Shown: in pieces, positions 49,913-58,120 of the stretch
How the letters are laid out: every line of letters starts with the position of its first letter
How positions within the stretch are numbered: position 1 is the stretch's first letter
Origin: Clostridia bacterium
GTDB lineage: Bacteria; Bacillota; Clostridia; Oscillospirales; CAG-272
Assembly (NCBI GenBank): GCA_017453305.1
Contig: JAFTKJ010000033.1
Span: 39,774 to 103,773 of the forward strand
Length of the DNA stretch: 64,000 bases
Reading direction: 5' to 3'
Position numbers and translations under genes: made by a program
The notes under the pieces: model-generated
What the model was told of the DNA's origin: nothing
What the model saw: only the letters and a program-made list of their open reading frames with translations
Database searches by the model: none

Positions 49913-50617
49913 TTATATTTTGTCAATAATATGGCGAATTTTTGCGATACGTGCCTCATCCGCACCGTCCGGAACAAAATCGGTACACGCAGCACCAAAA
50001 TACTTCGCCCAAACGTATGCACCCGCATATCTGCCATAGTCCAGACTCAGGTGAAAGCCGTCGCGGCAAAGCTCGGTGCCGTCGGGTGTCAATTGCTCAC
50101 GCAACGCTTGTATTGCCTTGCCCGTTTCAATGATGCCGTCCAGCTGTTTTTCGCGCACGGCGCGGTGCGAGCATGCCTCGATCTGCTTCCACATTTGCGC
50201 TTGATCCTTGCCGTAGTTTACAAACTCCGGATGCGTGCTATAGGTGGCGTATGCCCAGGTCTGATGCCACAGGATCTTCGCACTTGGACAGAGGCGACGA
50301 ATATAGCCCAGCACCACGTCAAGATGCGGATCAAAGCTTTCCTGCATCCCCGAAACGCCGCTTGCCTGCTGTACGGTGATAAAATCCCACTCGTCGGCAC
50401 AAAAGAGTGCGGCGGCGCTGACCGATGCCTCCTGAACGGGTACACCCTGCGCCTGCAGCTGATAGTGCGGCAGACCCTCCAACAGATTTTTTGCATGCCG
50501 CTCCAGGCTGCATCCGCCAATGAAAAGATTGCGGACGTACAGATCTTTCCCTATGCGATCCAGATACGTGGTACAGTCCGTGGAAAAGCTGTTTCCCAAT
50601 GCCAAGATCTTTAACAT
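49913..50617 (-). CDS. SGNH-fold protein (DUF4886-like)
   Basis: A 234-residue protein. ILALGNSFSTDCTTYLDRIG carries the GxSxS-like block I, and VQQASGVSG and RDGFHLSLDYGRY the block III and V equivalents, with Asp and His in DGFH. The family is related to GDSL esterases but its substrates are unknown. It starts 12 bp after the thioesterase stop in the T-box operon. Confidence 0.72.
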   Translation of the reverse strand: MLKILALGNSFSTDCTTYLDRIGKDLYVRNLFIGGCSLERHAKNLLEGLPHYQLQAQGVPVQEASVSAAALFCADEWDFITVQQASGVSGMQESFDPHLDVVLGYIRRLCPSAKILWHQTWAYATYSTHPEFVNYGKDQAQMWKQIEACSHRAVREKQLDGIIETGKAIQALREQLTPDGTELCRDGFHLSLDYGRYAGAYVWAKYFGAACTDFVPDGADEARIAKIRHIIDKI

Positions 50618-50629
50618 GGTATTTCTCCT

Positions 50630-51085
50630 TTATTTCGTTCTCCTCTGTCGGGCTTCCTCGTATAGCGCACGCTCCTCCTCGGTTTCGGGACAGAGCGGAA
50701 GGATCGCACGAGGATGTTCGTTTTCGTCCAATGCGACCAAAATAAAGCGCGCGTCGGCAACCAGTGTTCTCACGCCGTCGCAATCCTCCTCCACCTCTGC
50801 CCTTACCAACACCTCCATGGAGGTGCGACCCGTATAGACTACCTTTGCCGTGACGGCAAGGATCTGGTTGAGGCGTGCAGGACGAAGAAATCGCACGTTT
50901 TCGATGCATGCGGTGGTAACCGGTCCCTTTGCATATCTGCGTGCGCAGACCGCAGAGACCTCATCCATCCAGGTCAGCAGGTGTCCGCCGAACAAACGGT
51001 CGGCGCCGTTCATGTTTTCTTTTCTCAGGATCTGCACGAACTCGGAGACCGAGTCCCGTGCATACCCGTACGTGGGTTGTTCCAT
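50630..51085 (-). CDS. Acyl-CoA thioesterase (hot-dog fold)
   Basis: A 151-residue single-domain thioesterase. NMNGADRLFGGHLLTWMDEVSAVCARR (about 24-50) contains the GG-x-L and the catalytic Asp of the YciA/BFIT family; VRFLRPARLNQIL is the second conserved part. It hydrolyses CoA esters. In this operon it could release aryl-acetates from their CoA esters or prevent CoA depletion. Confidence 0.85.
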   Translation of the reverse strand: MEQPTYGYARDSVSEFVQILRKENMNGADRLFGGHLLTWMDEVSAVCARRYAKGPVTTACIENVRFLRPARLNQILAVTAKVVYTGRTSMEVLVRAEVEEDCDGVRTLVADARFILVALDENEHPRAILPLCPETEEERALYEEARQRRTK

Positions 51086-51102
51086 GCTTTCCTCCGCGAT
51101 GG

Positions 51103-51525
51103 TCAGATTCCCTCGATCTCTGCCTGGCGGAAGCCGTTACGGCGCAGAATTCCCTCTGCCGCCTCCAGCTCCTCCGCCTGGATGATCATAAACGCCTTGC
51201 CGCTTTCCTTGCCGGCAAATGCGTACATATACTCTACGCTGATGCCGCTTTCCGCCAGCAAACGCAGAACGCCCAGCGTGCCGCCGGGGGCATCCTCCAT
51301 AGTGAGTGACAGCACGTCGGTAACGCGAACCACGATGCCTGCCTCGTTCAAAATCTTTTTGCCCTCCTCCGGCTTATCAACGATGAGACGGAGAATGCCG
51401 AATTCGGAGGTGTCCGCCAGGGAAAGCGCGCGGATGTTGACGTTATTTTGTGCCAGCAGATCGGCTGCCGCACAGATACGTCCTTTTTTATTTTCCAAGA
51501 AAACAGATAACTGCTTGATGATCAT
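51103..51525 (-). CDS. Tandem ACT-domain protein
   Basis: A 140-residue protein made of two ACT repeats (about 1-68 and 69-140): QLSVFLENKKGRICAAADLLAQNNVNIRA, then GVLRLLAESGISVEYMY. ACT domains bind amino acids. The start at 51525 follows GAGAGGAG. Together with PaaK-type ligases this arrangement is common in anaerobes and suggests sensing of an aromatic amino acid. It lies between the ligase and thioesterase genes. Confidence 0.85.
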   Translation of the reverse strand: MIIKQLSVFLENKKGRICAAADLLAQNNVNIRALSLADTSEFGILRLIVDKPEEGKKILNEAGIVVRVTDVLSLTMEDAPGGTLGVLRLLAESGISVEYMYAFAGKESGKAFMIIQAEELEAAEGILRRNGFRQAEIEGI

Positions 51526-51542
51526 AGTATTCTTCTCCTCTC

Positions 51543-52853
51543 TCAAATTTTGCCTGCGCGAAGATCGATCACGCGCTTTGCCTTGCCTTCGCTGCGCACG
51601 ATGGACTTGGGGTTGACCAGGTGCACCTTTGCGCTGATGCCCAGCATGGAGCGCAGCTGCTCGGTGATGTTTCTTTCCAACGCCTCGATTGCCTTGATGT
51701 TATCCGAGAAGAACGCCTCGCTCATCTCTACGTTGACGTCGAAGGTATCGGTATTGTTGACGCGGTCGACCACGATCTGATAGTTGGGCGTGATACGGTC
51801 GCCACTGACCTTGAGGAGCACCTCCTCGATCTGCGACGGGAATACGTTGACGCCGCGGATGATAAGCATATCGTCGGTGCGTCCGTTGGGCTTGCGCATA
51901 CGGATATGGGTTCTGCCGCACTTGCAGGGCTCGGGATTGAGCGAGCAGATGTCTCTGGTGCGGTAACGGATGACGGGAAACGCCTCCTTGGTGATGGAGG
52001 TAAATACCAATTCACCGGTCTCTCCCTCGGGAAGAACCTCGCCCGTTTCGGGATCGATGATCTCCACGATGAAGTGGTCCTCCCAAACGTGCATGCCTGC
52101 CTGCTCGGTGCATTCACCCGATACACCGGGGCCCAGCACCTCGGAAAGTCCGTAAATATCGTATGCCTTAAGACCGAGCTTTTCCTCGATCTTATGTCTC
52201 ATATCCTCACTCCAAGGCTCAGCCCCGAAGATACCGATGCGAAGCTTGAGCTGATCCTTCACGCCCATGCGCTCGATCTCCTCACCAAGATACATCGCGT
52301 AGGAGGGAGTGCAACAAAGCACGGTGGAACCGAAATCGATCATCGTCTGGATCTGATTTGCGGTATTGCCTGCGGAGATCGGGATAACGGTGGAGCCGAT
52401 ATAATCCGCGCCGCCGTGTGCGCCAAGACCACCGGTAAAGAAGCCGTAGCCAAAGGAGACCTGGACAAAGTCCTCGTCGGTGACGCCTGCCGCGCCCATC
52501 ACGCGCGCGACGCACTCATCCCAGAGCTTCAGGTCGTTGCGGGTATAACCGACGACGATTCGCTTTCCCGTGGTTCCGGAGGATGCGTGCACACGAACGA
52601 CGTCCTTCATGGGAGTTGCAAACAATCCGTAGGGGTAATAGTCTCTGAGGTCCTTTTTGTAGGAGAACGGAACGCGGTGAAGATCCTCAATGCCACGGAT
52701 ATCCTCGGGCTTCAGACCTGCCTCGTCCATACGATTGCGGAAGCACTCAACGTTTTCGTAGCAACGCTTGATCTGTGCGCACAGTCGCTCGCTTTGCAGA
52801 CGCTTGAGCTCTTCCCTTGGCATACATTCGATTTCTTTATTGATGAATCCCAT
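51543..52853 (-). CDS. paaK: Phenylacetate-CoA ligase (PaaK family)
   Basis: A 436-residue AMP-forming ligase that activates aryl acetates as CoA esters. HASSGTTGKRIVVGYT (about 89-104) is the phosphate loop. YGLSEVLGPGVSGEC and RTRDICSL are adenylation motifs, and GRTDDMLIIRGVNVFPSQIEE is the hinge. Length and gene context (IorA/IorB upstream) support an aryl-acetate or indole-acetate substrate. It starts 58 bp after iorB. Confidence 0.9.
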   Translation of the reverse strand: MGFINKEIECMPREELKRLQSERLCAQIKRCYENVECFRNRMDEAGLKPEDIRGIEDLHRVPFSYKKDLRDYYPYGLFATPMKDVVRVHASSGTTGKRIVVGYTRNDLKLWDECVARVMGAAGVTDEDFVQVSFGYGFFTGGLGAHGGADYIGSTVIPISAGNTANQIQTMIDFGSTVLCCTPSYAMYLGEEIERMGVKDQLKLRIGIFGAEPWSEDMRHKIEEKLGLKAYDIYGLSEVLGPGVSGECTEQAGMHVWEDHFIVEIIDPETGEVLPEGETGELVFTSITKEAFPVIRYRTRDICSLNPEPCKCGRTHIRMRKPNGRTDDMLIIRGVNVFPSQIEEVLLKVSGDRITPNYQIVVDRVNNTDTFDVNVEMSEAFFSDNIKAIEALERNITEQLRSMLGISAKVHLVNPKSIVRSEGKAKRVIDLRAGKI

Positions 52854-52911
52854 ATTTCATACCTTCTTTTCACGTTGGATTGAATTTTTATTTTCCATTT
52901 CAAATTTGTTT

Positions 52912-53481
52912 TTATAAGTGGTAGCCGAGGTCAAACGCCTTGAGGTTTGCCTCCAAAAACTTTGCGGGAACCGTTGCCTTGATTGTTTCAAGCCATTCTT
53001 CATAAGGAATCTCGGTGTTCTTTGCCATCACGCCGATGAGAACGACGTTGACAGCCTTTGCATTGCCTGCCTCAAGTGCTAGCTTCAAAGCATCCACGGA
53101 GGTCAGATCAATCAGAGCGTCAAGCTTTTCAAGAATTCCCTCGGGATATTCCGCAGCCCCCGTAATGACGGGCATGGGGTTGATTTTTTGGTCGTTGACG
53201 ATCATCTTGCCGCCTTTTTTGAGCCAAGGGAGCGCGCGGTATGCTTCCAATGCTTCAAACGCGAGAATAATATCCGCCTCGCCCTTATCGATGATGGGAG
53301 AATGTACGGCATCGCCAAATTTGACGTAGGTAACAACGCTGCCGCCGCGCTGGCTCATGCCGTGCACCTCGGAGACCTTGACGTCATATCCCTGACGGAT
53401 GACAGCGTTACCGAGAATACGGCTGGCAAGCAAAGTTCCCTGCCCACCGACACCGACGATCATAATATTCTTTGTGCTCAT
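52912..53481 (-). CDS. iorB: Indolepyruvate ferredoxin oxidoreductase, beta subunit
   Basis: A 189-residue gamma-type oxidoreductase subunit. The start at 53481 follows AAAAGGAGG. IMIVGVGGQGTLLASRILG (6-24), EVHGMSQRGGSVVTYVKFG and DIILAFEALEA are typical. It pairs with IorA to interconvert aryl pyruvates and aryl-acetyl-CoA with ferredoxin. The gene starts 4 bp after the iorA stop. Confidence 0.93.
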   Translation of the reverse strand: MSTKNIMIVGVGGQGTLLASRILGNAVIRQGYDVKVSEVHGMSQRGGSVVTYVKFGDAVHSPIIDKGEADIILAFEALEAYRALPWLKKGGKMIVNDQKINPMPVITGAAEYPEGILEKLDALIDLTSVDALKLALEAGNAKAVNVVLIGVMAKNTEIPYEEWLETIKATVPAKFLEANLKAFDLGYHL

Positions 53482-53485
53482 ACCG

Positions 53486-55231
53486 TCAATCCTCCTTTTC
53501 AATTGCACCAAAGGGACAAACACCCGTGCAAAGTCCACAGCCGTTGCATTGCGTGGTATCAATGCGCACCGCGCCCGTTTCCTTATCCAGGCTAATGGCG
53601 GGGCAGCCGAGCTTCATACAAAGCTTGCACTTGCGGCATTTTTCGGTGATCACGCAGTGCCCCGTGTACTTGACGCTCTTGAGGAGCGCGCAGGGACGCT
53701 GTGCGATGATCACAGAGGGCTCGTCGGCGGCAAGCTCGGTCTTGACGACCGCTTCAAAATGCTTGACGTCAAACGGATCGGCAACCGTGATGCGTTCCAC
53801 GCCAACGCCCTGGCAAAGCTTGATCAGATCGACCTGACGCGTCGCCTCACCGCGAATGGTCTTGCCCGTAGTGGGGTTATCTTGATGTCCCGTCATACCC
53901 GTAATAGAGTTATCAAGAATGATGACGGTGTTAATCCCCTTATTGTAAACGATGTCCACAAGTCCCGTGATACCGGAGTGCATAAAAGTGGAGTCCCCGA
54001 TCACAGAAACCAATTTGCGTGTAAAATCTTTGCCCTGCACCTTTGCCATACCGTGTGCCGCGCTGACGGAAGCACCCATACAAATGGTGGTATCCACAGC
54101 AAAGAGCGGCGCAACAGCACCCAACGTGTAACAACCGATGTCGCCCGAAACGGTGACGCCAAGCTTATTGAGTACGTAAAAAGTGCCTCTGTGCGGACAG
54201 CCTGCGCACATGACGGGAGGACGCGCGGGGATCGGCTCGGCGACCGAAAGGAACTCGGCGGCATCCTCACCCAACACAGCCTTACGGATCATGGTGGGGG
54301 TGTATTCTCCAAGCATTGTAAAGAGCTCCTTGCCCTTGACCTCCATACCCATGGCACGGCAGGCATCCTCAATGAAGGGATCCAGCTCCTCGATGACGTA
54401 AACGGTCTTGCATTTTGCGGCAAAGTCCTTGAGGAACGCCTCGGAGAGCGGCCATACGATACCAAGCTTGCAGTAGTTGACGCGCTCGCTCAAGGCTTCC
54501 TTTGCATACTGATACGCAATGCCTGCGGCAATAACGCCGATCTCACTTCCGTTGTCTTCAATGGTATTCAAAGCACAGCTTGCGGCATATTCCTGCAGCT
54601 TTGCAGTTCTTTCCTCCACCACTACGTGACGCTTGATGGCGTTTGCAGGCATCATGACGTGTTTGGCAATATTCTTTTCGTATGCTCCAACCTCGTGCTC
54701 CTCGCGCTCACCAAGCTCCACAAGACTTTGCGAGTGGGATACGCGCGTGGAAAGACGAACCAGCACGGGCGTGTCAAATGTTTCGCTCAGATCGAACGCC
54801 GCCTTAGTATAGTCGCGGCACTCCAGAGAGTCGGAGGGCTCAAGCATGGGGATCTTTGCCGCTCTTGCATAGTGGCGCGAGTCCTGCTCGTTTTGAGAGG
54901 AGTGCATGCCGGGGTCATCTGCCACGCAGTAGACCATTCCGCCGCACACGCCCGTGTAGCTGTTGGTAAAGAGCGGATCTGCCATCACGTTGAGTCCCAC
55001 GTGCTTACAGCAAGTCATCGCTCTGCCGCCTGCAATAGAGGCACCGATGGCAACCTCGGCGGCAACCTTTTCGTTGGGCGCCCATTCCACAAACACGTCC
55101 TCGGCAGGATAGGTCGCCATACACTCGGTGATTTCGGTACTCGGAGTACCGGGATATGAAGATACCAGACGTACGCCTGCCTCATACGCACCTTGCGCAA
55201 CGGCGGCGTTTCCAAGTAATAATTTTTTCAT
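53486..55231 (-). CDS. iorA: Indolepyruvate ferredoxin oxidoreductase, alpha subunit
   Basis: A 581-residue subunit with the pyruvate:ferredoxin N-terminal domain (GAYEAGVRLVSSYPGTPSTEI), a TPP domain (CAGCPHRGTFY, GDIGCYTLG and GDSTFMHSG) and a C-terminal ferredoxin domain with two cysteine clusters (CRKCKLCMKLGCP and CNGCGLCTGVCP). It uses TPP and iron-sulfur clusters to exchange electrons with ferredoxin. Aryl pyruvates from Tyr, Phe or Trp are the known substrates; the reverse reaction is known in methanogens. Confidence 0.94.
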   Translation of the reverse strand: MKKLLLGNAAVAQGAYEAGVRLVSSYPGTPSTEITECMATYPAEDVFVEWAPNEKVAAEVAIGASIAGGRAMTCCKHVGLNVMADPLFTNSYTGVCGGMVYCVADDPGMHSSQNEQDSRHYARAAKIPMLEPSDSLECRDYTKAAFDLSETFDTPVLVRLSTRVSHSQSLVELGEREEHEVGAYEKNIAKHVMMPANAIKRHVVVEERTAKLQEYAASCALNTIEDNGSEIGVIAAGIAYQYAKEALSERVNYCKLGIVWPLSEAFLKDFAAKCKTVYVIEELDPFIEDACRAMGMEVKGKELFTMLGEYTPTMIRKAVLGEDAAEFLSVAEPIPARPPVMCAGCPHRGTFYVLNKLGVTVSGDIGCYTLGAVAPLFAVDTTICMGASVSAAHGMAKVQGKDFTRKLVSVIGDSTFMHSGITGLVDIVYNKGINTVIILDNSITGMTGHQDNPTTGKTIRGEATRQVDLIKLCQGVGVERITVADPFDVKHFEAVVKTELAADEPSVIIAQRPCALLKSVKYTGHCVITEKCRKCKLCMKLGCPAISLDKETGAVRIDTTQCNGCGLCTGVCPFGAIEKED

Positions 55232-55248
55232 GATTGGTGTTCCCCCTT

Positions 55249-56883
55249 TCAGCCTTCGATCTGCTGTGCAACAAGGCTTTCGCCACAGTATTGCCGTCTC
55301 AGCTTCGGCTTTTCGATTTTTCCGGTGGGATTGCGCGGCACCTCGGCAAAGATGATGCGGCGCGGACGCTTATAACGCGGAAGCGGTGCGCAGAAGCGGT
55401 TCAGCTCTTCCTCGGTCAGCGTATATCCGGGCTTGAGCTCCACGATCGCCGCGGCGATCTCGCCAAGACGGGGCTCGGGCAATCCGATGACCGCCACGTC
55501 CTTGACCGCGTCGTGCTTGCGGATAAAATCCTCGATCTGCACGGGATAGATATTTTCACCACCCGTGATGATAACGTCCTTTTTACGGTCGACCAAGAAG
55601 ATAAATCCATCCTCATCCTCCATTGCCATGTCTCCCGTCAGAAGCCATTCGCCGTGCAGGATCTCGTCGGTTGCCGCCTTGTCTTTATAGTAGCACTTCA
55701 TTACACCGGGGCCCTTGACGCAAAGCTCGCCCACCTCGCCACGCTCCACGGTATTGCCGCGCTCGTTGACGATGCAGACCTGCCAGCCATATCCCGCCTT
55801 GCCGATAGCACCCACCTTGTGTACGTTGTCCACGCCAAGATGTACGCATCCGGGACCGATGGACTCGGACAGACCGTAGTTGGTATCGTATTGGTGATGG
55901 GGGAAAAGCTTGAGCCAGCGACGAACGAGAGAGGGCGGCACAGGCTGTGCACCGATGTGCATCAGGCGCCATCTTTCCAGATCGTAATCCTCCAGCTTGA
56001 TGTCGCCGCGCTCCACGGCATCCAGCATATCCTGCGCCCACGGCACAAGCAGCCAGACGATAGAGCATCTTTCATCCGATGCGGCTTTGAAGATCCATTC
56101 AGGGCGCGTTCCCTTGAGAAGCACCGCACGGCTTCCACTCATCAAAGAGCCAAACCAGTGCATTTTTGCACCCGTGTGATACAGAGGCGGAATGCAGAGG
56201 AACACGTCGTCGTGCGTTTGCCCGTGGTGCTTGTGCTCCACGCGCGCGGCATGGATCAGACTGCGGTGCGCATGCAGGATCGCCTTTGGAAATCCCGTAG
56301 TACCCGAGGAGAAATAAATCGCGGCATCGTCGCTCTCCTCGATCTGCAATTCCGGCTCTTTTGTGCCGCAGTAGGTGATCATTTTATCATAGCTGTCCGC
56401 AAAGGACGGGCAATCCTCGCCTACGTAAAACATATGGCGAATGTCGGGGAGTCGGTCGCAGATCTGTTCCATACGCCCCACGAACTCGGGGCCAAAGACC
56501 AGAGTGGAGCAATCTGCCTTCTCCAGGCAATACTTGATCTCCTCGGCAACGTATCGGTAGTTGAGCGGAACAACGATTGCGCCCGCCTTCAGGACGCCGA
56601 AATAGATGGGTAGCCACTCGATGGAATTCATCAGCAAAATGGCGACCTTATCTCCGCGGTGACAGCCGCGTGTCATCAACAAATTGGCAAAGCGATTTGC
56701 CTTTGCGTTGAATTCATTCCAGGTCAGGGCGCGGCGGAAGGGCTTGCCGGGCTCGGGCTGCATCAGGGAATAATCCTTCCATGTCAGGCGGCTTTCCGGC
56801 TCAAAGCAGGGATTGATCTCCACAAGCGCCGTTTCATCTCCGTAAAGGGATGCGTTTTGATTCAAAAGGTCAATAATTGTCAT
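55249..56883 (-). CDS. AMP-dependent acyl/aryl-CoA synthetase
   Basis: A 544-residue ANL-family ligase. Motif A5-like IYFSSGTTGFPKAILHAH (phosphate loop, about 179-196), NYGLSESIGPG, GEWLLTGDMAMEDEDGF, DRKKDVIITGGENIYPVQIE and the terminal PTGKIEKPKL (catalytic lysine) are present. It activates an organic acid at the cost of ATP. As the first gene behind the T-box it is the most direct target of control. The exact acid is unknown; an aryl acid fits the neighbours. Confidence 0.88.
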   Translation of the reverse strand: MTIIDLLNQNASLYGDETALVEINPCFEPESRLTWKDYSLMQPEPGKPFRRALTWNEFNAKANRFANLLMTRGCHRGDKVAILLMNSIEWLPIYFGVLKAGAIVVPLNYRYVAEEIKYCLEKADCSTLVFGPEFVGRMEQICDRLPDIRHMFYVGEDCPSFADSYDKMITYCGTKEPELQIEESDDAAIYFSSGTTGFPKAILHAHRSLIHAARVEHKHHGQTHDDVFLCIPPLYHTGAKMHWFGSLMSGSRAVLLKGTRPEWIFKAASDERCSIVWLLVPWAQDMLDAVERGDIKLEDYDLERWRLMHIGAQPVPPSLVRRWLKLFPHHQYDTNYGLSESIGPGCVHLGVDNVHKVGAIGKAGYGWQVCIVNERGNTVERGEVGELCVKGPGVMKCYYKDKAATDEILHGEWLLTGDMAMEDEDGFIFLVDRKKDVIITGGENIYPVQIEDFIRKHDAVKDVAVIGLPEPRLGEIAAAIVELKPGYTLTEEELNRFCAPLPRYKRPRRIIFAEVPRNPTGKIEKPKLRRQYCGESLVAQQIEG

Positions 56884-56910
56884 AGCGGTTCTCCTTTTTT
56901 ACCCGATATA

Positions 56911-57145
56911 GAAAAACGTCCTCTGCGTCAATACGCAGAGGACGATAGAACATCGCGGTACCACCTCTGTTGTCAAAGATTTCTCTTCAACCACTCAGGC
57001 GCTGTAACGGGCGACCCGTCGTAGCCTACAAGCCGATGGCGTTCGGTACGAAACTCGCGAAATGTATTCAATGCCCGTCTGCGACTGCCTTTCACCAACC
57101 GGCAGCTCTCTGTACGCCCATCCAAGCATCTACTTATTTTCGGTC
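56911..57145 (-). promoter_or_regulatory. T-box riboswitch, tyrosine specifier (UAC)
   Basis: On the minus strand the leader has the T-box sequence AGAGGTGGTACCGCG (56954-56968), and a terminator stem GTCCTCTGCG with CGCAGAGGAC (56918-56943) followed by TTTTT. Stem I holds AGTA at 57131-57134 opposite GAATACA at 57063-57069; flanking helices GATGC/GCATT and CGAAA/TTTCG frame this loop. The codon TAC at 57064-57066 gives tyrosine. The TGGT bulge pairs with an A73 discriminator, consistent with tRNA-Tyr and not with tRNA-Trp (G73). Uncharged tRNA-Tyr should switch the operon on. Confidence 0.88.
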
Positions 57146-57168
57146 AACATCTTTATTCTATACAAAAC

Positions 57169-57197
57169 ATTATAGCATGCACTTTTTCATTTGTCAA
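57169..57197 (-). promoter_or_regulatory. Promoter of the T-box operon
   Basis: Minus-strand TTGACA (57192-57197), 17 bp, TATAAT (57169-57174), 24 bp upstream of stem I. Confidence 0.92.
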
Positions 57198-57223
57198 GAG
57201 TTTTCTTTGCAAAAAACAATTTT

Positions 57224-57901
57224 TTACGGCACACGAATTTCTACCAAAATGGGGTAATGATCGGAGAGCTCGGTTTGCGGCATGCAGACCTCGGTGCAAA
57301 AAAGATTCTGCGACAAAAAGATATGGTCGATCGCACAATGGTCTGGATAGTAGGTTGGAAACAGATTCGGATTTACCGTTCTCGCATTTTGGAGGGCGGC
57401 AAAATCCGCAAGGCACGCGGTATTAAAGTCCCCCGTCAACACAAAGCTTTCGCAAGCAGAGGTTGCCTCGGCAAGCTGTGCCATTTGCATCAGGCGGATC
57501 TCATGCTCCTCGTTGGACAGATGCGTGTTAAAGAAATCCAGCGTACGGTCGCCAAGATCAATCACCGCATGACAGAATGCGCGAGGCTCCAGATTTGCGG
57601 AATAAAGTGGCACCGTTTGCGCGTCAAGAATGGGATAACGACTCAAAATTGCCGTTCCGTATCCACCACCGCCAAAATCAAATGCTTTTGTAAACGCATA
57701 GAACGGATATCCGCCCGCCTTTGCAATGACGGCAAGTGTATCGATCCCGTTCATGCGCGTGGTTCCCACGTCCACCTCTTGCAAGCCTACAAGATCCAAG
57801 CGGTGTGCGGAAAGATAGCGTCCAATGGCTCCAACGTCCTCCTTGACACGTCCTGCGTGCCAGATATTGTAGCTTCCAATGCGAAGTACCTTTGTTGTCA
57901 T
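57224..57901 (-). CDS. Endonuclease/exonuclease/phosphatase-family protein
   Basis: A 225-residue EEP-fold protein. IGSYNIWHAG (8-17), LVGLQEVDVG (metal-binding Glu), FFNTHLSN, VLTGDFNT (DxN) and the closing LSDHYPILVEI (catalytic His) are all visible. Members cleave nucleic acids or phosphoesters such as inositol phosphates and sphingomyelin. There is no signal peptide and the substrate is unknown. It ends just upstream of the T-box promoter. Confidence 0.85.
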   Translation of the reverse strand: MTTKVLRIGSYNIWHAGRVKEDVGAIGRYLSAHRLDLVGLQEVDVGTTRMNGIDTLAVIAKAGGYPFYAFTKAFDFGGGGYGTAILSRYPILDAQTVPLYSANLEPRAFCHAVIDLGDRTLDFFNTHLSNEEHEIRLMQMAQLAEATSACESFVLTGDFNTACLADFAALQNARTVNPNLFPTYYPDHCAIDHIFLSQNLFCTEVCMPQTELSDHYPILVEIRVP

Positions 57902-58028
57902 CCTTGCAACCTCCGTCCGTTTTTTGTTATTGTACCATGTAATGGCGCTTTTGTCAACGTTTTTGGGCTGTTACGCGATATTTACACGTAAAAAGAACGA
58001 AAAGAGAGCGGTTTTGTTATTTTTCTTC

Positions 58029-58057
58029 TTGACAAATCTCGCAAAATTTCGTATAAT
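58029..58057 (+). promoter_or_regulatory. Promoter of the aspartokinase gene
   Basis: TTGACA (58029-58034), 17 bp, TATAAT (58052-58057), 63 bp before the start. No lysine riboswitch is visible in the short leader. Confidence 0.92.
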
Positions 58058-58120
58058 AGTATAGTGAAGATAAAAAAACGACTCCGTCCGACGTTTTACG
58101 GACACGAAAGGAAATTGATC

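Noticed and set aside
49012-50617. A separate promoter for the last two genes of the T-box operon
   Set aside because: Gaps of 12 and 28 bp hold only ribosome sites; no -35/-10 pair was found, so they are kept in the operon.
53399-55159. A 586-codon plus-strand frame opposite iorA
   Set aside because: The minus-strand product has complete IorA motifs including ferredoxin cysteines; the plus-strand frame has none and no start signal.
56911-57145. Tryptophan or phenylalanine specificity of the T-box
   Set aside because: The name indolepyruvate oxidoreductase suggested Trp, but the TGGT bulge calls for an A73 discriminator and no UGG lies in the specifier position. Phe UUC triplets occur nearby but not within the AGTA-GAA loop.
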